64,000 bases of DNA from Polyangiaceae bacterium (GTDB taxonomy: Bacteria; Myxococcota_A; Polyangia; Polyangiales; Polyangiaceae), in contig JAWKRG010000010.1 in the NCBI GenBank assembly GCA_041389725.1, positions 1-64,000 on the forward strand, in the 5' to 3' direction. The position numbers and the translations under genes are program-made. Below are positions 1 through 9,141 of the stretch, one piece after another (within the stretch, counting starts at the first letter, position 1; every line of letters starts with the position of its first letter). The notes under the pieces are model-generated. The model was not told the origin of the DNA. It made no database searches and was given only the letters and a program-made list of their open reading frames with translations.

Positions 1-34
1 GCCGTCCCCAGCCCCCCGCCCGACTGGGCCGGCT

Positions 35-125
35 GAAAACGACCCAGGTTGAAACGACCCGGGTTGAAACGACCCGGGTTGAAACGACCCAGGTTGAAAC
101 GACCCAGGTTGAAACGACCCAGGTT
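35..125. repeat. 15-bp tandem minisatellite, six copies
   Basis: Six head-to-tail copies of GAAACGACCC(A/G)GGTT. The first is 16 bp because of one extra A; two copies carry G and four carry A at the variable base. The array begins about 10 bp past the stop of the HD-hydrolase gene. There are no spacers, so it is not a CRISPR array. The G variant contains the self-complementary AACCCGGGTT. On the plus strand one frame would read through as a 5-residue repeat, so it could also be the end of a repetitive coding region outside the window. Confidence 0.85.
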
Positions 126-134
126 GGGAGCGGC

Positions 135-707
135 TCAGCGGGGTGGGGTGCCGGAACAGCCCAGCGTTTCTGCGTGGGGCTGCAAGGCGCGGATGATGAG
201 GTCGATGTGCTGACCCAGATCGACCCCCAGCGCTTCGACGCCAGCCTGGATCTCCGCACGGTCGACCTTGGCGGCGAAGGCCTTGTCCTTGAGTTTCTTT
301 TTGACGCTCTTGGCGCCGAGTGTCGCGATGCCTTCGGGACGAACCAGCGCCGCGGCCACGACGAAGCCCGTCAGTTCGTCGCACGCGAGTAGCGCCTTGT
401 CGAGGCGGCTCTCGTGAGGCACGCCCCACTTGGTGTAGTGCGCCGACACTGCGTGCGCGATCGCCTGCTCTCCGCGTTCGCGCAGCCAGGCCACGATGCG
501 CTTGGGATGGTCTTCGGGCCACGCCTCGTAGTCCGCGTCATGCAGCAGCCCCGCGATGCCCCAGGCTCGAGCGTCGTCGTTCGCGTCGCCATACTGCTTG
601 ACGGCCTCGAGCATGACGGCCTCCACCGCCAGCGCGTGCTTGCGGAGGGATTCCGTTTGGGTCCAGCTGCAGAGATGTTTCCAGGCTTCGTCGCGAGTGA
701 GCGTCAT
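135..707 (-). CDS. HD-domain metal-dependent phosphohydrolase
   Basis: A 190-residue soluble protein with an HD domain. An early His (LRKHALAVE), the HD pair in GLLHDADYE and the later AHAVSAHYT helix match the metal-binding pattern of HD phosphohydrolases. Such enzymes act on phosphate esters of nucleotides or similar substrates, but the substrate cannot be told here. The ATG at 707 is the natural start. The AraC-type regulator ends 55 bp upstream on the same strand, so the two may be co-transcribed. The minisatellite follows the stop codon. Confidence 0.8.
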   Translation of the reverse strand: MTLTRDEAWKHLCSWTQTESLRKHALAVEAVMLEAVKQYGDANDDARAWGIAGLLHDADYEAWPEDHPKRIVAWLRERGEQAIAHAVSAHYTKWGVPHESRLDKALLACDELTGFVVAAALVRPEGIATLGAKSVKKKLKDKAFAAKVDRAEIQAGVEALGVDLGQHIDLIIRALQPHAETLGCSGTPPR

Positions 708-762
708 GATTGGAGCTTCGATGAGAATAGATCAGAACGGAAGGCTGCCCGTCGCACGGAGT

Positions 763-1629
763 TCATGTCAACAAGGTCGCACGCACTTCGCTCGGGCTCG
801 GTAGCTTGGCATCGCGAAAGGCACGCGCCATCGCGTCGGCGCTGCCGTAGCCCACTGCACGCGCCACGTCGCCAACGGCCATCTCCGGCGCGCTGAGGAG
901 CAGTGCCGCGCGTCGGAGTCGCATCACGCGCACGGACGCGCGCATCTTGGGTGCGACCCTGATGCGTTGGATCAGAAGGTCAGTGTCGCGATACAATTGT
1001 CGCGGCGAGAGCTTGGTCGCAAGACTGAGCATGTCCATGGTCAACCCTGTGTCCTGGTTCGAGTAGAGCTTCGAGAGGGCTTCCCAGAGGCGAAGCATGT
1101 GCGGCGGTTCTTCTTGGTCTTCGTCGGCGCATTCGCGATGGAGCACGCCCGCCTCTGCCAGCAGGCGAAGCAGCGTGGCGAAGGCAACCCGTCCCGCACT
1201 CTCGTCGAGTTCCGGCTCGAGGAGAGTGAGCAGAGCCTCTGCGCACCCCGGAGGCACCGTGCGCTTCCCGTGCTCGATGCCGATGGGAGGCAGCACGTGA
1301 TCAGGATGGAGGCAGATGTCTGCTACGACGGCAGGCGCCCCCCAACTTCGGAACGTGGTTGCATCTCTGCTGGCTGATTCGAACTCTTCTTCTTTCAGCA
1401 ACCACATCCCCGGCGGCTCGCTTGCTTGTCCCTTGGACGTGGTGAAGTGGCCCGAGAGCAGGAAATAGACTGAAGACTTGTTCCCGCGCGGGGGCGGACC
1501 AACGCAGAAGCGTGCGTCGAACACGAGCCCCCAGCGCCGAATGACGTGTAGGCGCGAGTGCTGACCGACAACGAATCGAGTGTCGATGCCCGATTCCCCG
1601 AAGCGCCAGTGGCTGGATGCGAACAGCAT
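763..1629 (-). CDS. AraC-family transcriptional regulator
   Basis: A 288-residue protein. The last 100 residues form the double helix-turn-helix typical of AraC/XylS regulators (RQLYRDTDLL in the first helix pair; VGDVARAVGYGSADAMARAF in the second). The N-terminal 170 residues would be the effector-sensing part and show no family I recognise. It lies just upstream of, and in the same direction as, the HD hydrolase gene, which is a possible target. The start is the ATG at 1629. Family assignment is good; ligand and regulon are unknown. Confidence 0.8.
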   Translation of the reverse strand: MLFASSHWRFGESGIDTRFVVGQHSRLHVIRRWGLVFDARFCVGPPPRGNKSSVYFLLSGHFTTSKGQASEPPGMWLLKEEEFESASRDATTFRSWGAPAVVADICLHPDHVLPPIGIEHGKRTVPPGCAEALLTLLEPELDESAGRVAFATLLRLLAEAGVLHRECADEDQEEPPHMLRLWEALSKLYSNQDTGLTMDMLSLATKLSPRQLYRDTDLLIQRIRVAPKMRASVRVMRLRRAALLLSAPEMAVGDVARAVGYGSADAMARAFRDAKLPSPSEVRATLLT

Positions 1630-1781
1630 GGAACTCGCAATCGAGCGTAGACGAATGCGCCCGCTCCGTCGACGCTGGCCTCCTAGGCAGAACCAGCGGG
1701 CAGTTCTGCCCTCGGCCAGCGTGTGCGAGTTCGCAGGGTGCTACGGAAGTCGAGGAATGCAGTCGCTGCAGACTCGAGACC

Positions 1782-2822
1782 CTAGGGCCAGAGCGTCTGC
1801 GTCGCTTTTACGAAGCGCGGCGTCAGCACCTTGAAGCCGCCGTAATCCCAGTGGACATTCTGCTCCCAGTAGGTCGTGCCCGTCTCGTCGACGGTCTTCA
1901 CACGCGGGTCTTCAGTTGCTTCTTGGTCGAAGACGAAGTTCCAGTCGAAGGCCCAAGACGAGTCATCGTGGAACTTCTGCATGACGAAGGGTGCGTTGGG
2001 AGCATACTTGTCGCGAAAGGCTTGCTTGAAGGCGTCCAGGTCCGCTTTGAACAGCTTCCAAGTGTTGGCGCGGTCGTCGTACCACTCGCTGAACAGATCA
2101 TTGAGCCCGATGCTCTGCCAAACGGTGATGCGGTACGGCGTGTTGGCTGCCTTCAATGCCGATGTCGCGGCATCCATGCGGGACGTGAGCTTGTTCCAGT
2201 AGCCTTTGCTGCCGCCCGGCAACCAGTCTTGAACGCGTGCCCCTCCGAAGCCAACCTTGACGAGGTACACTGGGCTCTTCAGCTCGCCCGCGTCCACCTG
2301 ATTCGCGAGCTCGAGTTCCAAGCCATGCTCACTGTCGGCGTTGGAGCCAGTGTCGATGTTGTTGTTGCTGCCGACGTCCAAGTCGGCAAAGGCGAGGGTG
2401 TTGTTGTCCAGGATCTGCACGCTCGGTCTCGGTGCTAGCTCGGCAGCGCTTGCGGGCGAATTCGAAGCGGTTCCGGCGGCGTTGCTTTCGCCCCAAATTA
2501 CGATCAGCTCGCTCACGGAACTGCCAGTACAGGCGCCCGCAGATCCGCTCGCAGCATGCTTGCACCCCGCCGCGGGGTCGCACGTGTCGGTGGTGCACGG
2601 ATCGCCGTCATCGCACTCGCTTGCATCCGTGCAGACGCCGGTGCTGCCGCTCGTCCCGCCACCGCCAGAGCTGCCTGCACTTCCCCCGCTGCCGGCCGCG
2701 CCACCCTTGCCAGCCGTGCCCGCTGCTCCCCCGCTCGCTGCGGACGCCGCGTCATCGGAGCTGCAAGCGCTGCTCACGACACCGAGGGCAAGTGCAATCA
2801 TGAAGCTTCGCACGCTTTTCAT
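1782..2822 (-). CDS. secreted lipoprotein with sialate-O-acetylesterase-like (SGNH/CE6) domain
   Basis: I start it at the ATG at 2822, which gives a lipoprotein signal peptide (MKSVRSFMIALALG...SSAC) and 346 residues; the frame stays open further upstream. A Gly/Ser/Ala linker follows the lipid cysteine. Next comes a short Cys-rich module with the pattern DGDPCTTDTCDPAAGC seen in many myxobacterial secreted proteins. The remaining 250 residues contain the IVIWGESNAAG block, in which the Ser is the expected nucleophile of SGNH-type carbohydrate esterases. It probably removes acetyl groups from sugars or polysaccharides outside the cell. It is divergent from the lipoprotein gene at 3024. Confidence 0.75.
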   Translation of the reverse strand: MKSVRSFMIALALGVVSSACSSDDAASAASGGAAGTAGKGGAAGSGGSAGSSGGGGTSGSTGVCTDASECDDGDPCTTDTCDPAAGCKHAASGSAGACTGSSVSELIVIWGESNAAGTASNSPASAAELAPRPSVQILDNNTLAFADLDVGSNNNIDTGSNADSEHGLELELANQVDAGELKSPVYLVKVGFGGARVQDWLPGGSKGYWNKLTSRMDAATSALKAANTPYRITVWQSIGLNDLFSEWYDDRANTWKLFKADLDAFKQAFRDKYAPNAPFVMQKFHDDSSWAFDWNFVFDQEATEDPRVKTVDETGTTYWEQNVHWDYGGFKVLTPRFVKATQTLWP

Positions 2823-3023
2823 CGCATCAGTATACGGAGCCAGGAGGCAGCCCGAGGCGATAGTTCCCGCCACGGGGTGCGTCGAGGCGCGCGCCAAGTT
2901 GCGCTCCAACTGCTGCGCAACGACAAGGCGGCCTTTGCGCTTCTGGTTCGACCGACGCACTCGGCGCTGTTCGCCGAATCGGAACGCTAGAAGTGATGGC
3001 GCGGTGGCGGTAGGGTGGTCACC

Positions 3024-3770
3024 ATGGTCTATCCAATCTCGATGCGTGCCGCGGCCTTTGCCGCACTGATGAGCCTCGGGCTGACGGTCTTCGCCTGCGG
3101 TTCCGACGACTCAGCTGGGTCGCCGGCGTCGGGCGGTGTCTCGGGTAGCGGAGCTACGAGTGGCAGCGGCGGAACAGGGGGGCAGAGTGGCAACGGCGCG
3201 ACCGCCGGTGCAGGCGCCATGGACGCTGGAGTTGGTGGCAACGCGGGGTCGGCTGGGAGTGGCGGCGCTGCAGGCGACGGCGGCACGCTGAAGTGCTTCG
3301 ACTTCTCCAACGATCCGAACTTGCCCCTGGCGATCGACGGGGTCTTCTCGCCAAGCAGCGAGTTCTGGCGTCGACCTCACGACGAACCCGAAGTCTGTCC
3401 AGCGACTGCGCTGCTACCGGCAAGCGCCGCGGAGGTTCCCCAGGTCGTCTATGCCTTCTGCAACAACGACACGAAGGAGCACACCTACAGCTTCGAGCTC
3501 CTGTCGCAGGCCGGACCGAAAGGCGAGCCCGCTCTCGACGATCCGTACCTGGTGCTCTACACCGGCATCGGCATTCCAAGCGACGCCAAGCAGTGCCTTG
3601 CGATCAACGACGACATTCCGAATTCGTTGAACACCACCGACTCGGAAATCCTCGACATCAAGGTGCCCGCAGGCGGCGCCGTCACCGCCGTGGGCACGAC
3701 GGTGACCTACAGCCCCAGCGACAGCACGGGTCAGGGCTACTACATCATGGTGGTGAGCAACACGGACTGA
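3024..3770 (+). CDS. secreted lipoprotein of unknown function
   Basis: A signal peptide ends at a lipobox (LGLTVFAC), followed by about 60 residues of Gly/Ser/Ala linker and then a 160-residue domain I do not recognise. The domain has several Cys and a beta-rich C-terminus (YYIMVVSNTD). It resembles pre-peptidase-like beta-sandwich domains in general composition only. The ATG at 3024 has a purine-rich stretch upstream (TAGGGTGG). Starts at GTG 3015 or ATG 3042 are also possible. It is divergent from the esterase lipoprotein, with a 200-bp shared upstream region. Confidence 0.65.
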   Translation: MVYPISMRAAAFAALMSLGLTVFACGSDDSAGSPASGGVSGSGATSGSGGTGGQSGNGATAGAGAMDAGVGGNAGSAGSGGAAGDGGTLKCFDFSNDPNLPLAIDGVFSPSSEFWRRPHDEPEVCPATALLPASAAEVPQVVYAFCNNDTKEHTYSFELLSQAGPKGEPALDDPYLVLYTGIGIPSDAKQCLAINDDIPNSLNTTDSEILDIKVPAGGAVTAVGTTVTYSPSDSTGQGYYIMVVSNTD

Positions 3771-3830
3771 GACGCGACGCAGCGTGCCAAGGGGACGACT
3801 GCCAAGGCTCGTGATCGCGGAACGAGCGGC

Positions 3831-4814
3831 TCAGTCCCTCAGCGCTTCGAGCGCCGACGACGCGCCGCGGACGACGCGGTCCACCGTGGCCGAGGACAAG
3901 CCGACGGCCTCGAGCAGTGGATCGAGTTCGCGGGCAGCCTCGGCACCCTCCACTTCGAACCCAAGCTGCCGAGACAACTCGTCGGCCAAGGCCACCAGCG
4001 CCGCTACCGGATGCACCCTGCCGTCAATCCGATAGCTGTGGTGATGTTCCAACACCAGCACGACGTCGTCGGGAAGCTTCCACTGCCGCGCGAGCACACC
4101 AGCCGCACCTGCGTGCACCTCACGGATCGAGGGCCACAGGGGGGCGAGAGCCGGAGCATTCCGCCGGCCATCGGCGATGGCGATGAGGCAGGCGGCTTGG
4201 CCCACGTCGTGGAGCAGTCCGCAAAGGAATAGGTACTCGTCGGGCATGGCGGTTTGGCGCCCAAGAGCTCGCGCGAGCGTGGCCGTCGCGGAGCTGTGAA
4301 GCATGAGCTGCTTCATGACCGCCTCGTAGCCACGCACCCGGAACACCCGAGAGTTGAGGGACTCGTAAAGAAACAGGTCGCTAATGGCGCGCAATCCCAA
4401 GCGTGTCAGTGCTTCGTCGAGACTTCGTGGTGGCACCGCACCCGCCAAGGCTGCGGATTGCGCGCGCGCGAGCACCTGGCCGGCTAGCATTGGTTCCGTG
4501 TCGAGCACGCGGCGAATCTCCGCATAGGAGACGTCGGGGTTTCTCGTCAGCTCCATGAGGCGCAGCGCCGCACTGGGCAGCATCGGCGGCTTGTAGCCCG
4601 CAGAGGTGAACAGGCCGCGTAGCTTCTGGCACAGGTCTTTGGGGTGGTACCAATCGTCCACCTCGATTGTGACGACCCCCCTGCCATAACCGGCGTGCTG
4701 AGCGCGGACCACGATGCCTCTGCCAGCGTGAACGGATGTGGGTGGTGAGGCTTGAACGCGAAGCGCTCGGATCGATTGGCTCGTGCGGTCGCTTCGCGAA
4801 ACGGGCATCATCAA
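3831..4814 (-). CDS. HDOD-domain signalling protein
   Basis: About 280 residues match the HDOD fold: PPMLPSAALRLMEL at the start, IRRVLDTEPMLAGQVLARAQSA, then GLLHDVGQAACL and LEHHHSYR. HDOD proteins lack full HD phosphohydrolase catalysis and work as regulatory scaffolds in motility, c-di-GMP or stress circuits. No second domain is fused here. The first 40-50 residues look unconserved, and a GTG near 4712 with AGAGG in front of it is an alternative start. It is divergent from the phosphoesterase gene. Confidence 0.8.
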   Translation of the reverse strand: MMMPVSRSDRTSQSIRALRVQASPPTSVHAGRGIVVRAQHAGYGRGVVTIEVDDWYHPKDLCQKLRGLFTSAGYKPPMLPSAALRLMELTRNPDVSYAEIRRVLDTEPMLAGQVLARAQSAALAGAVPPRSLDEALTRLGLRAISDLFLYESLNSRVFRVRGYEAVMKQLMLHSSATATLARALGRQTAMPDEYLFLCGLLHDVGQAACLIAIADGRRNAPALAPLWPSIREVHAGAAGVLARQWKLPDDVVLVLEHHHSYRIDGRVHPVAALVALADELSRQLGFEVEGAEAARELDPLLEAVGLSSATVDRVVRGASSALEALRD

Positions 4815-4868
4815 CCCTGGACCGCGTCGTGGCTTGAGTTCTCGGCCTCAGAGCGTATCCTCCCGGCC

Positions 4869-6110
4869 ATGTTGCATCGTCGCGGATGGGTGCTCCTGGC
4901 CGTGCTGACTCTAGGTTGCGGGAGCAGTGAGTCGGCTCCGGGCGGCTCCCCCGGGACAGGTGGTGGCGCGGGCGCCGGTGGGTCGGCCGGCGTCGGTGGT
5001 TCCGCGGGCGGCAACACCTGCACGCCTTGCGCCGGAGCCTCCGAGTGTTCCGCAGGCTTGCAGTGCGCGATCCTGATCGGGGCTGGCTACTGCCTGCAGC
5101 CGTGCCCGAATGGCAACGAGTGCGGTGCGGGTGAAGCGTGTCTCACCGAAAGCAGCACTACGGGTCAGGCGCTTCAGGTTTGCGTGCCCCAGGCCGAATG
5201 CGTGCAGAATCCACCCCCCACGGACGGCGGTCCGCCCAACGATGGTGGTGGCAGCGCCGGTGCCAGCGGCGGCAGTGGCGGTACAGGCGGCGTCGACGCA
5301 GGCACGGTTCCCCCGCTGCTGTTCGCGGCGGTGGGCGACACCCGCGGCTCGCTGCCGCTGGTCTCCAGCTATCCAACCGACGTCATCACGCAGATCTACA
5401 CCACGATCGAGGCCCTCGAGCCCAGGCCGCCTTTCGTCGTCTCGACGGGCGACTACGCATTCCAGATCATTGGGGACACGTCCAAGCAGCTCGATCTCTA
5501 CCTGAGTGCTCGCAGCAAATACTCTGGTGAGTTCTATCCGGCGCTGGGCAACCACGAATGCACTTGGCTCACCAACTCCAACTGCGGACCCGGGACGGCT
5601 GATGGCATGACGCCGCAGTACAACGCGTTCTTGAACAAGCTGCTCAAGCCAACCGGCGAGACGCTGCCGTACTACACGAAGAACGTAGCTGCGCCGGACA
5701 ATTCGTGGACGGCGAAGTTCGTGTTCGTGGCGGCGAACGCCTGGACTTCGGCCCAAGCCACGTGGCTGGAGGCGGAGTTGGCGAAAGAGACGACTTACAC
5801 GTTCATCCTGCGACACGAGCCGAGCAACGAGACATCGGCACCGGGCGTCGGGCCGTCCGAGGCGATCATCGGCAAGCACCCCTACACCCTGAGCATCGTC
5901 GGTCATATCCACACCTATCAGCGCACGGCAAAGCAGGTGATGTTCGGCAACGGCGGCGCGCCGAAGTCGGGCACCAAGGGTTGGGGCTTTGGGCTCTTCA
6001 GCATGCGCCCGGACGGCGCGATTCAGGTCGAGGCTCGTGACTACAAGACCGGCGCCGTCGACCCGAGCTTCACGTTCGCTGTCTATCCGAATGGCGCCGT
6101 CGCGCCCTGA
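4869..6110 (+). CDS. lipoprotein calcineurin-like metallophosphoesterase
   Basis: The ATG at 4869 gives a short lipoprotein signal peptide (LLAVLTLGC) and 413 residues; the upstream in-frame part overlaps the HDOD gene and is rejected. After the linker comes a Cys-rich module (residues about 45-110), a second Gly/Ser linker, and a catalytic domain with the metallophosphoesterase blocks: AAVGDTRG, STGDYAF, ALGNHEC, ILRHEP and VGHIHTYQ. These supply the Asp, Asn and His ligands for a two-metal site. It probably acts on phosphoesters at the cell surface. Its last 20 bp overlap the next gene. Confidence 0.85.
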   Translation: MLHRRGWVLLAVLTLGCGSSESAPGGSPGTGGGAGAGGSAGVGGSAGGNTCTPCAGASECSAGLQCAILIGAGYCLQPCPNGNECGAGEACLTESSTTGQALQVCVPQAECVQNPPPTDGGPPNDGGGSAGASGGSGGTGGVDAGTVPPLLFAAVGDTRGSLPLVSSYPTDVITQIYTTIEALEPRPPFVVSTGDYAFQIIGDTSKQLDLYLSARSKYSGEFYPALGNHECTWLTNSNCGPGTADGMTPQYNAFLNKLLKPTGETLPYYTKNVAAPDNSWTAKFVFVAANAWTSAQATWLEAELAKETTYTFILRHEPSNETSAPGVGPSEAIIGKHPYTLSIVGHIHTYQRTAKQVMFGNGGAPKSGTKGWGFGLFSMRPDGAIQVEARDYKTGAVDPSFTFAVYPNGAVAP

Positions 6111-6867
6111 GTTCCCCCGCGCCGCAGCAGCGGGCCTTCTGCTCGCGGCGCTGTTGGTCGCTGCGGCGCTGGCCTCGCGCGGACGCGACGGAGAGCCGTC
6201 CGGCGCTTTGCCCAGCGCGAGCCCCGTGGCGCTGCTCTCGCATGGAGGCGCTTTGCCCAGCGCGAGCCCTGCGGCGCTGCCCAGTCACGCGCTCCACGTC
6301 CCTCGCGCCGCGGCGTCGATCCAGCTGGACGGAAAGGTAGACGACTGGCAGGGCGTCCACGCCATGACGGGCAATTTCGTCAGCGTAGACGGTCGCAATG
6401 CGCCGGATTCGGAGGCGCGGCTGCTGTGGCGGGAGGGTGCCCTGTACCTGCTATTGTACGCAGCGGATCGAGACATCCGTAGCAGCGTGCATACCCACGA
6501 CGCGCCCCTTTGGCCCGAGGACGCGTTCAAGATCACCTTCCGGACTGCGGGAGAAGCCCGCGCTCGGGTCATCTACGTTTCGCCCAACGGGACGCTGACC
6601 GATCAGATTCAGATCGGCGAACGGGTCGACCCGTCCTGGGAATCAAAGGCTCGAGTAGGTCACGACTTGGACGGTACGCCGAACGATGCTTCGGACGAAG
6701 ACGAGGAGTGGAAGATTGAGCTGGCCATACCCCTCGCTTCCCTCGGCTTGCGCGGTGTTGCTGGCGAGAGTCTGTCGCTTTCCATCCGCCGTTGCGACGT
6801 ACCCAAGGGCGCCGACCGCCGCTGCGCCGCCTGGGGCGAGCCCGAGGGCGCCATCGTGCTGGAGTAG
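6091..6867 (+). CDS. CBM9-like sugar-binding domain protein, membrane-anchored
   Basis: Started at the ATG at 6091, inside the end of the phosphoesterase gene (20-bp overlap, different frame). Residues 10-28 are a hydrophobic signal or anchor. A 15-residue segment (ALPSASPxAL...) is then present twice, followed by a CBM9-type beta-sandwich of about 190 residues (IQLDGKVDDWQG..., WREGALYLLLYAADRD, DAFKITF, EWKIELAIPLASLG). Domains of this family bind carbohydrate or heme in secreted proteins. The overlap suggests co-expression with the phosphoesterase. Confidence 0.75.
   Translation: MAPSRPEFPRAAAAGLLLAALLVAAALASRGRDGEPSGALPSASPVALLSHGGALPSASPAALPSHALHVPRAAASIQLDGKVDDWQGVHAMTGNFVSVDGRNAPDSEARLLWREGALYLLLYAADRDIRSSVHTHDAPLWPEDAFKITFRTAGEARARVIYVSPNGTLTDQIQIGERVDPSWESKARVGHDLDGTPNDASDEDEEWKIELAIPLASLGLRGVAGESLSLSIRRCDVPKGADRRCAAWGEPEGAIVLE
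6202..6291 (+). repeat. 45-bp direct repeat, two copies, in the CBM9 gene linker
   Basis: Two adjacent 45-bp copies, each starting GGCGCTTTGCCCAGCGCGAG, at 6202 and 6247. They are in frame and give a duplicated 15-residue Ala/Ser/Pro linker. This is probably a recent slippage duplication. Confidence 0.85.
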
Positions 6868-6889
6868 AAGCGGGCCGCGCGCGCCGCTT
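6868..6889 (+). terminator. possible rho-independent terminator
   Basis: AAGCGG at 6868 and CCGCTT at 6884 flank a GC-rich 10-base loop and are followed by TTT. It lies 1 bp past the stop of the CBM9-like gene, in the 269-bp convergent gap before the FadL-type gene. The stem is short. I see nothing else in the rest of the gap to 7136. Confidence 0.35.
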
Positions 6890-7136
6890 TGCCGCGCGAT
6901 GCAACGAGGCATGCTGGACTTCGCCGACACTCGGTGACGCGGATCGAACGCGGTCTTGCCCGAGGTCAGAAGCGAACCCCCCGCCTGGGGTCAAAGGGTG
7001 AGTGGGCGCAGCGCGGGGTGATTCGCACGGAAGCGCGAACTCTTGGAAGACGAACTGCGACATGTCGCACCTGTGGCGACGTCCTGCGCGCTCTCGCACG
7101 GCGCGGGAGCATCGGAGCGCACGGGGTGGCGAGCGC

Positions 7137-8714
7137 TCAGAAGCGCACGACGCCGCCGAGGGAGAAAACGTCGGCATGCTGGCTGACGCTGCCACCGTTG
7201 ACGGTGTGGTAGCTGCGGTTGTCCGGGGAGCCCGAGCCAGCGATGGCGTGCAGTTTGCCGTTGCCGCCGTTGTCGAGTCCCGCGTTCCAAGCGTGCATGT
7301 AGCCAACTTCGAGGTCGACGCGCTGCACTCGCATCACGGTGCCGAGGGCCACGCCCCCGCGTAGTGCCGGCACGCCGGTGACGGTGAGGTATTCGTCGTC
7401 GACGGCGGGCGTTTCGATCCACGTGCCCGCTCGCAGCCCCAAGCGACTGCGGCGCAAGTTGTATTGGCCACCGAGGCGAGCGCCGAAGCTGTCTTTGTAG
7501 CCCGTGGGGCGGTCGGCGTTTTCCGGCACCGTGCCGGACAGCCCTAGTACGTTGATGCCGCTCGGGAAGCGGATTTGGATCTCGTCGGCCTGGCTGTTGC
7601 GCGCGTAGGTCAGATCCAGCTCGACGTCGAAGAGGTCGTCGCGCAAGGGGTCGCGCGTGCGAAAGGCGTCGCGACGTTGGCGCTCGGCTTCGAGCCCGGT
7701 TGCCGCAGGACGGGGCTGATGAAAGCGAGCGCCGATGCGGATTTCCACGGGCACGGGCACCGTGACTTCGGCCGCGTCCTTGCCGACCTGGTCCTTGCTC
7801 AGGGTGGTATCGGCGCACGGCTTGCCCGGTTCATCCACGGTTTGACCCGGGTAGTCGCATTGCGTGCGCCTGACCCCTGTGGCCGTGAAATACGGTGCGA
7901 TGACCTCCAGGTCGCCTTTCGCGCGAATGCTGTCGCTGACGCGTCCCCACGCCGCGAAGTCGAGGTTCGGGGTGGCCTCGAACAAGACCGAGGCCACCGC
8001 GCCCGGAATGAACAGATCCCGTGCGTTGACCTTGCTGCGGGTGTCTTGGACGTGGTCGTCGACGGGATTGCTCTCCTGCACGTTGCTGATCGACATGCTC
8101 TCGAGTTCCAGCAATGCGATGCCAGCGACGAAGCCTGCTCCCACGTGCAGCTCGTCGGTGATCGAATAGGCTGCGGCGAGCGTCGGCCACAGAATGGTGC
8201 CGCGCACGGCGAGGGAAAGGTAGCGGCCCGGGGACGGAATCGGCTCGCTGCGTCCTGGCGTCGGCGCAACCTCGGGCCACTTGGTCGTGCCGTAGGACGC
8301 GGGAGGCGTGAGGGTCAGGCCGATGGCAAAGCGTGGAGAGAGCCGAAGGACGCCTGCCACGTTGGGGATGAGGTTGGCTCGCCCCGAGCTGTCGGCGCAG
8401 ACTTCTTCGTAGGTGACACCACCGGCCGCAAAGCCCGGACGCGGCCCGATCTTGGCGTTGCCCGGGCCGCGTCGGTCGAAGCAGATTTCCTGGAGTGCGA
8501 CGTTCATACCGACTCCCACGCTGCTGGTCTGCGTGGCCAAGGCCGCGGGATTGTAGAACCCGGCGATGGGATCGGTCGCCGTCGCCAGCCACGCGCCACC
8601 GCGGGAGAGTTGTGCCACGCCGTTATCGGGGAACTCCACGGCACTCGAGGCAGCGGCGCGCTCGGTGCCAAGGGTCAGCAGGGCGAGGCAGCTCACGACG
8701 GCGTTGCGATTCAC
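7137..8714 (-). CDS. FadL/OMPP1-family outer-membrane transport protein
   Basis: About 525 residues from the GTG at 8714, which has GCGGAG eight bases upstream and begins a clean signal peptide (NRNAVVSCLALLTLG). The N-terminus has the FadL-type hatch pattern: GVAQLSRGGAWLATATDPIAGFYNPAALA. The rest is beta-barrel-like, ends in VVRF with a C-terminal Phe, and has a conserved GARLGGQYNLRR strand. Proteins of this family take up hydrophobic compounds such as long-chain fatty acids or aromatics across the outer membrane. A longer in-frame start at 8750 exists. Confidence 0.8.
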   Translation of the reverse strand: MNRNAVVSCLALLTLGTERAAASSAVEFPDNGVAQLSRGGAWLATATDPIAGFYNPAALATQTSSVGVGMNVALQEICFDRRGPGNAKIGPRPGFAAGGVTYEEVCADSSGRANLIPNVAGVLRLSPRFAIGLTLTPPASYGTTKWPEVAPTPGRSEPIPSPGRYLSLAVRGTILWPTLAAAYSITDELHVGAGFVAGIALLELESMSISNVQESNPVDDHVQDTRSKVNARDLFIPGAVASVLFEATPNLDFAAWGRVSDSIRAKGDLEVIAPYFTATGVRRTQCDYPGQTVDEPGKPCADTTLSKDQVGKDAAEVTVPVPVEIRIGARFHQPRPAATGLEAERQRRDAFRTRDPLRDDLFDVELDLTYARNSQADEIQIRFPSGINVLGLSGTVPENADRPTGYKDSFGARLGGQYNLRRSRLGLRAGTWIETPAVDDEYLTVTGVPALRGGVALGTVMRVQRVDLEVGYMHAWNAGLDNGGNGKLHAIAGSGSPDNRSYHTVNGGSVSQHADVFSLGGVVRF

Positions 8715-8781
8715 GGCTTGTCTCCGCGTCGCCACGGACGACGACTGCAAGAGCAGAGCAGGCCACGGCGATCAGGTCAAT

Positions 8782-9141
8782 TCAGCGTCGCCGTGGCTCC
8801 TGGATTTGCCCTCGAGGTCCCACCTCGTAGCGCGTTCGCGTCAGCACGCGGGCTTGGCGGCGCCCGCGCTCCAGGTGCGCCAACACGTCGCGGGGCTCGT
8901 CGGCTTTGGGGTGCGCTACGACGCGCTCCAGGGGAGTCCCGACGGCCAGAGTCAGTTCGATGCGACGTTGCCAGATGCTGCCCGGGCCCGCGTCCAGCTG
9001 ACTCACGACGGCATCGGGATACTCCGCGGCCTTGCACCACAGGTCGCCTCGCTTCACCAGCCAAGTGACGGTCTGAACCCCGCGTCCCCTGATCACGCCG
9101 TGCTCTTCGACCTCGACGCTGACGCGGGCGGATGCGCTCAT
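8782..9141 (-). CDS. hypothetical protein coupled to vWA lipoprotein
   Basis: A 119-residue soluble protein with no family I recognise. It starts at ATG 9141, overlapping the TGA of the vWA lipoprotein gene (TGATG), so the two are translationally coupled; a GTG at 9144 is the alternative. The sequence is beta-rich at the start (ARVSVEVEEHGVI, VQTVTWLVKRGDLWCKAAEYPDA) and ends in a basic tail (QEPRRR). It resembles a small domain that binds or modifies the partner, but this is inference from the overlap alone. Confidence 0.55.
   Translation of the reverse strand: MSASARVSVEVEEHGVIRGRGVQTVTWLVKRGDLWCKAAEYPDAVVSQLDAGPGSIWQRRIELTLAVGTPLERVVAHPKADEPRDVLAHLERGRRQARVLTRTRYEVGPRGQIQEPRRR

Noticed and set aside
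35..125. CRISPR array
   Set aside because: The units are contiguous 15-mers with no spacers and no Cas genes nearby.
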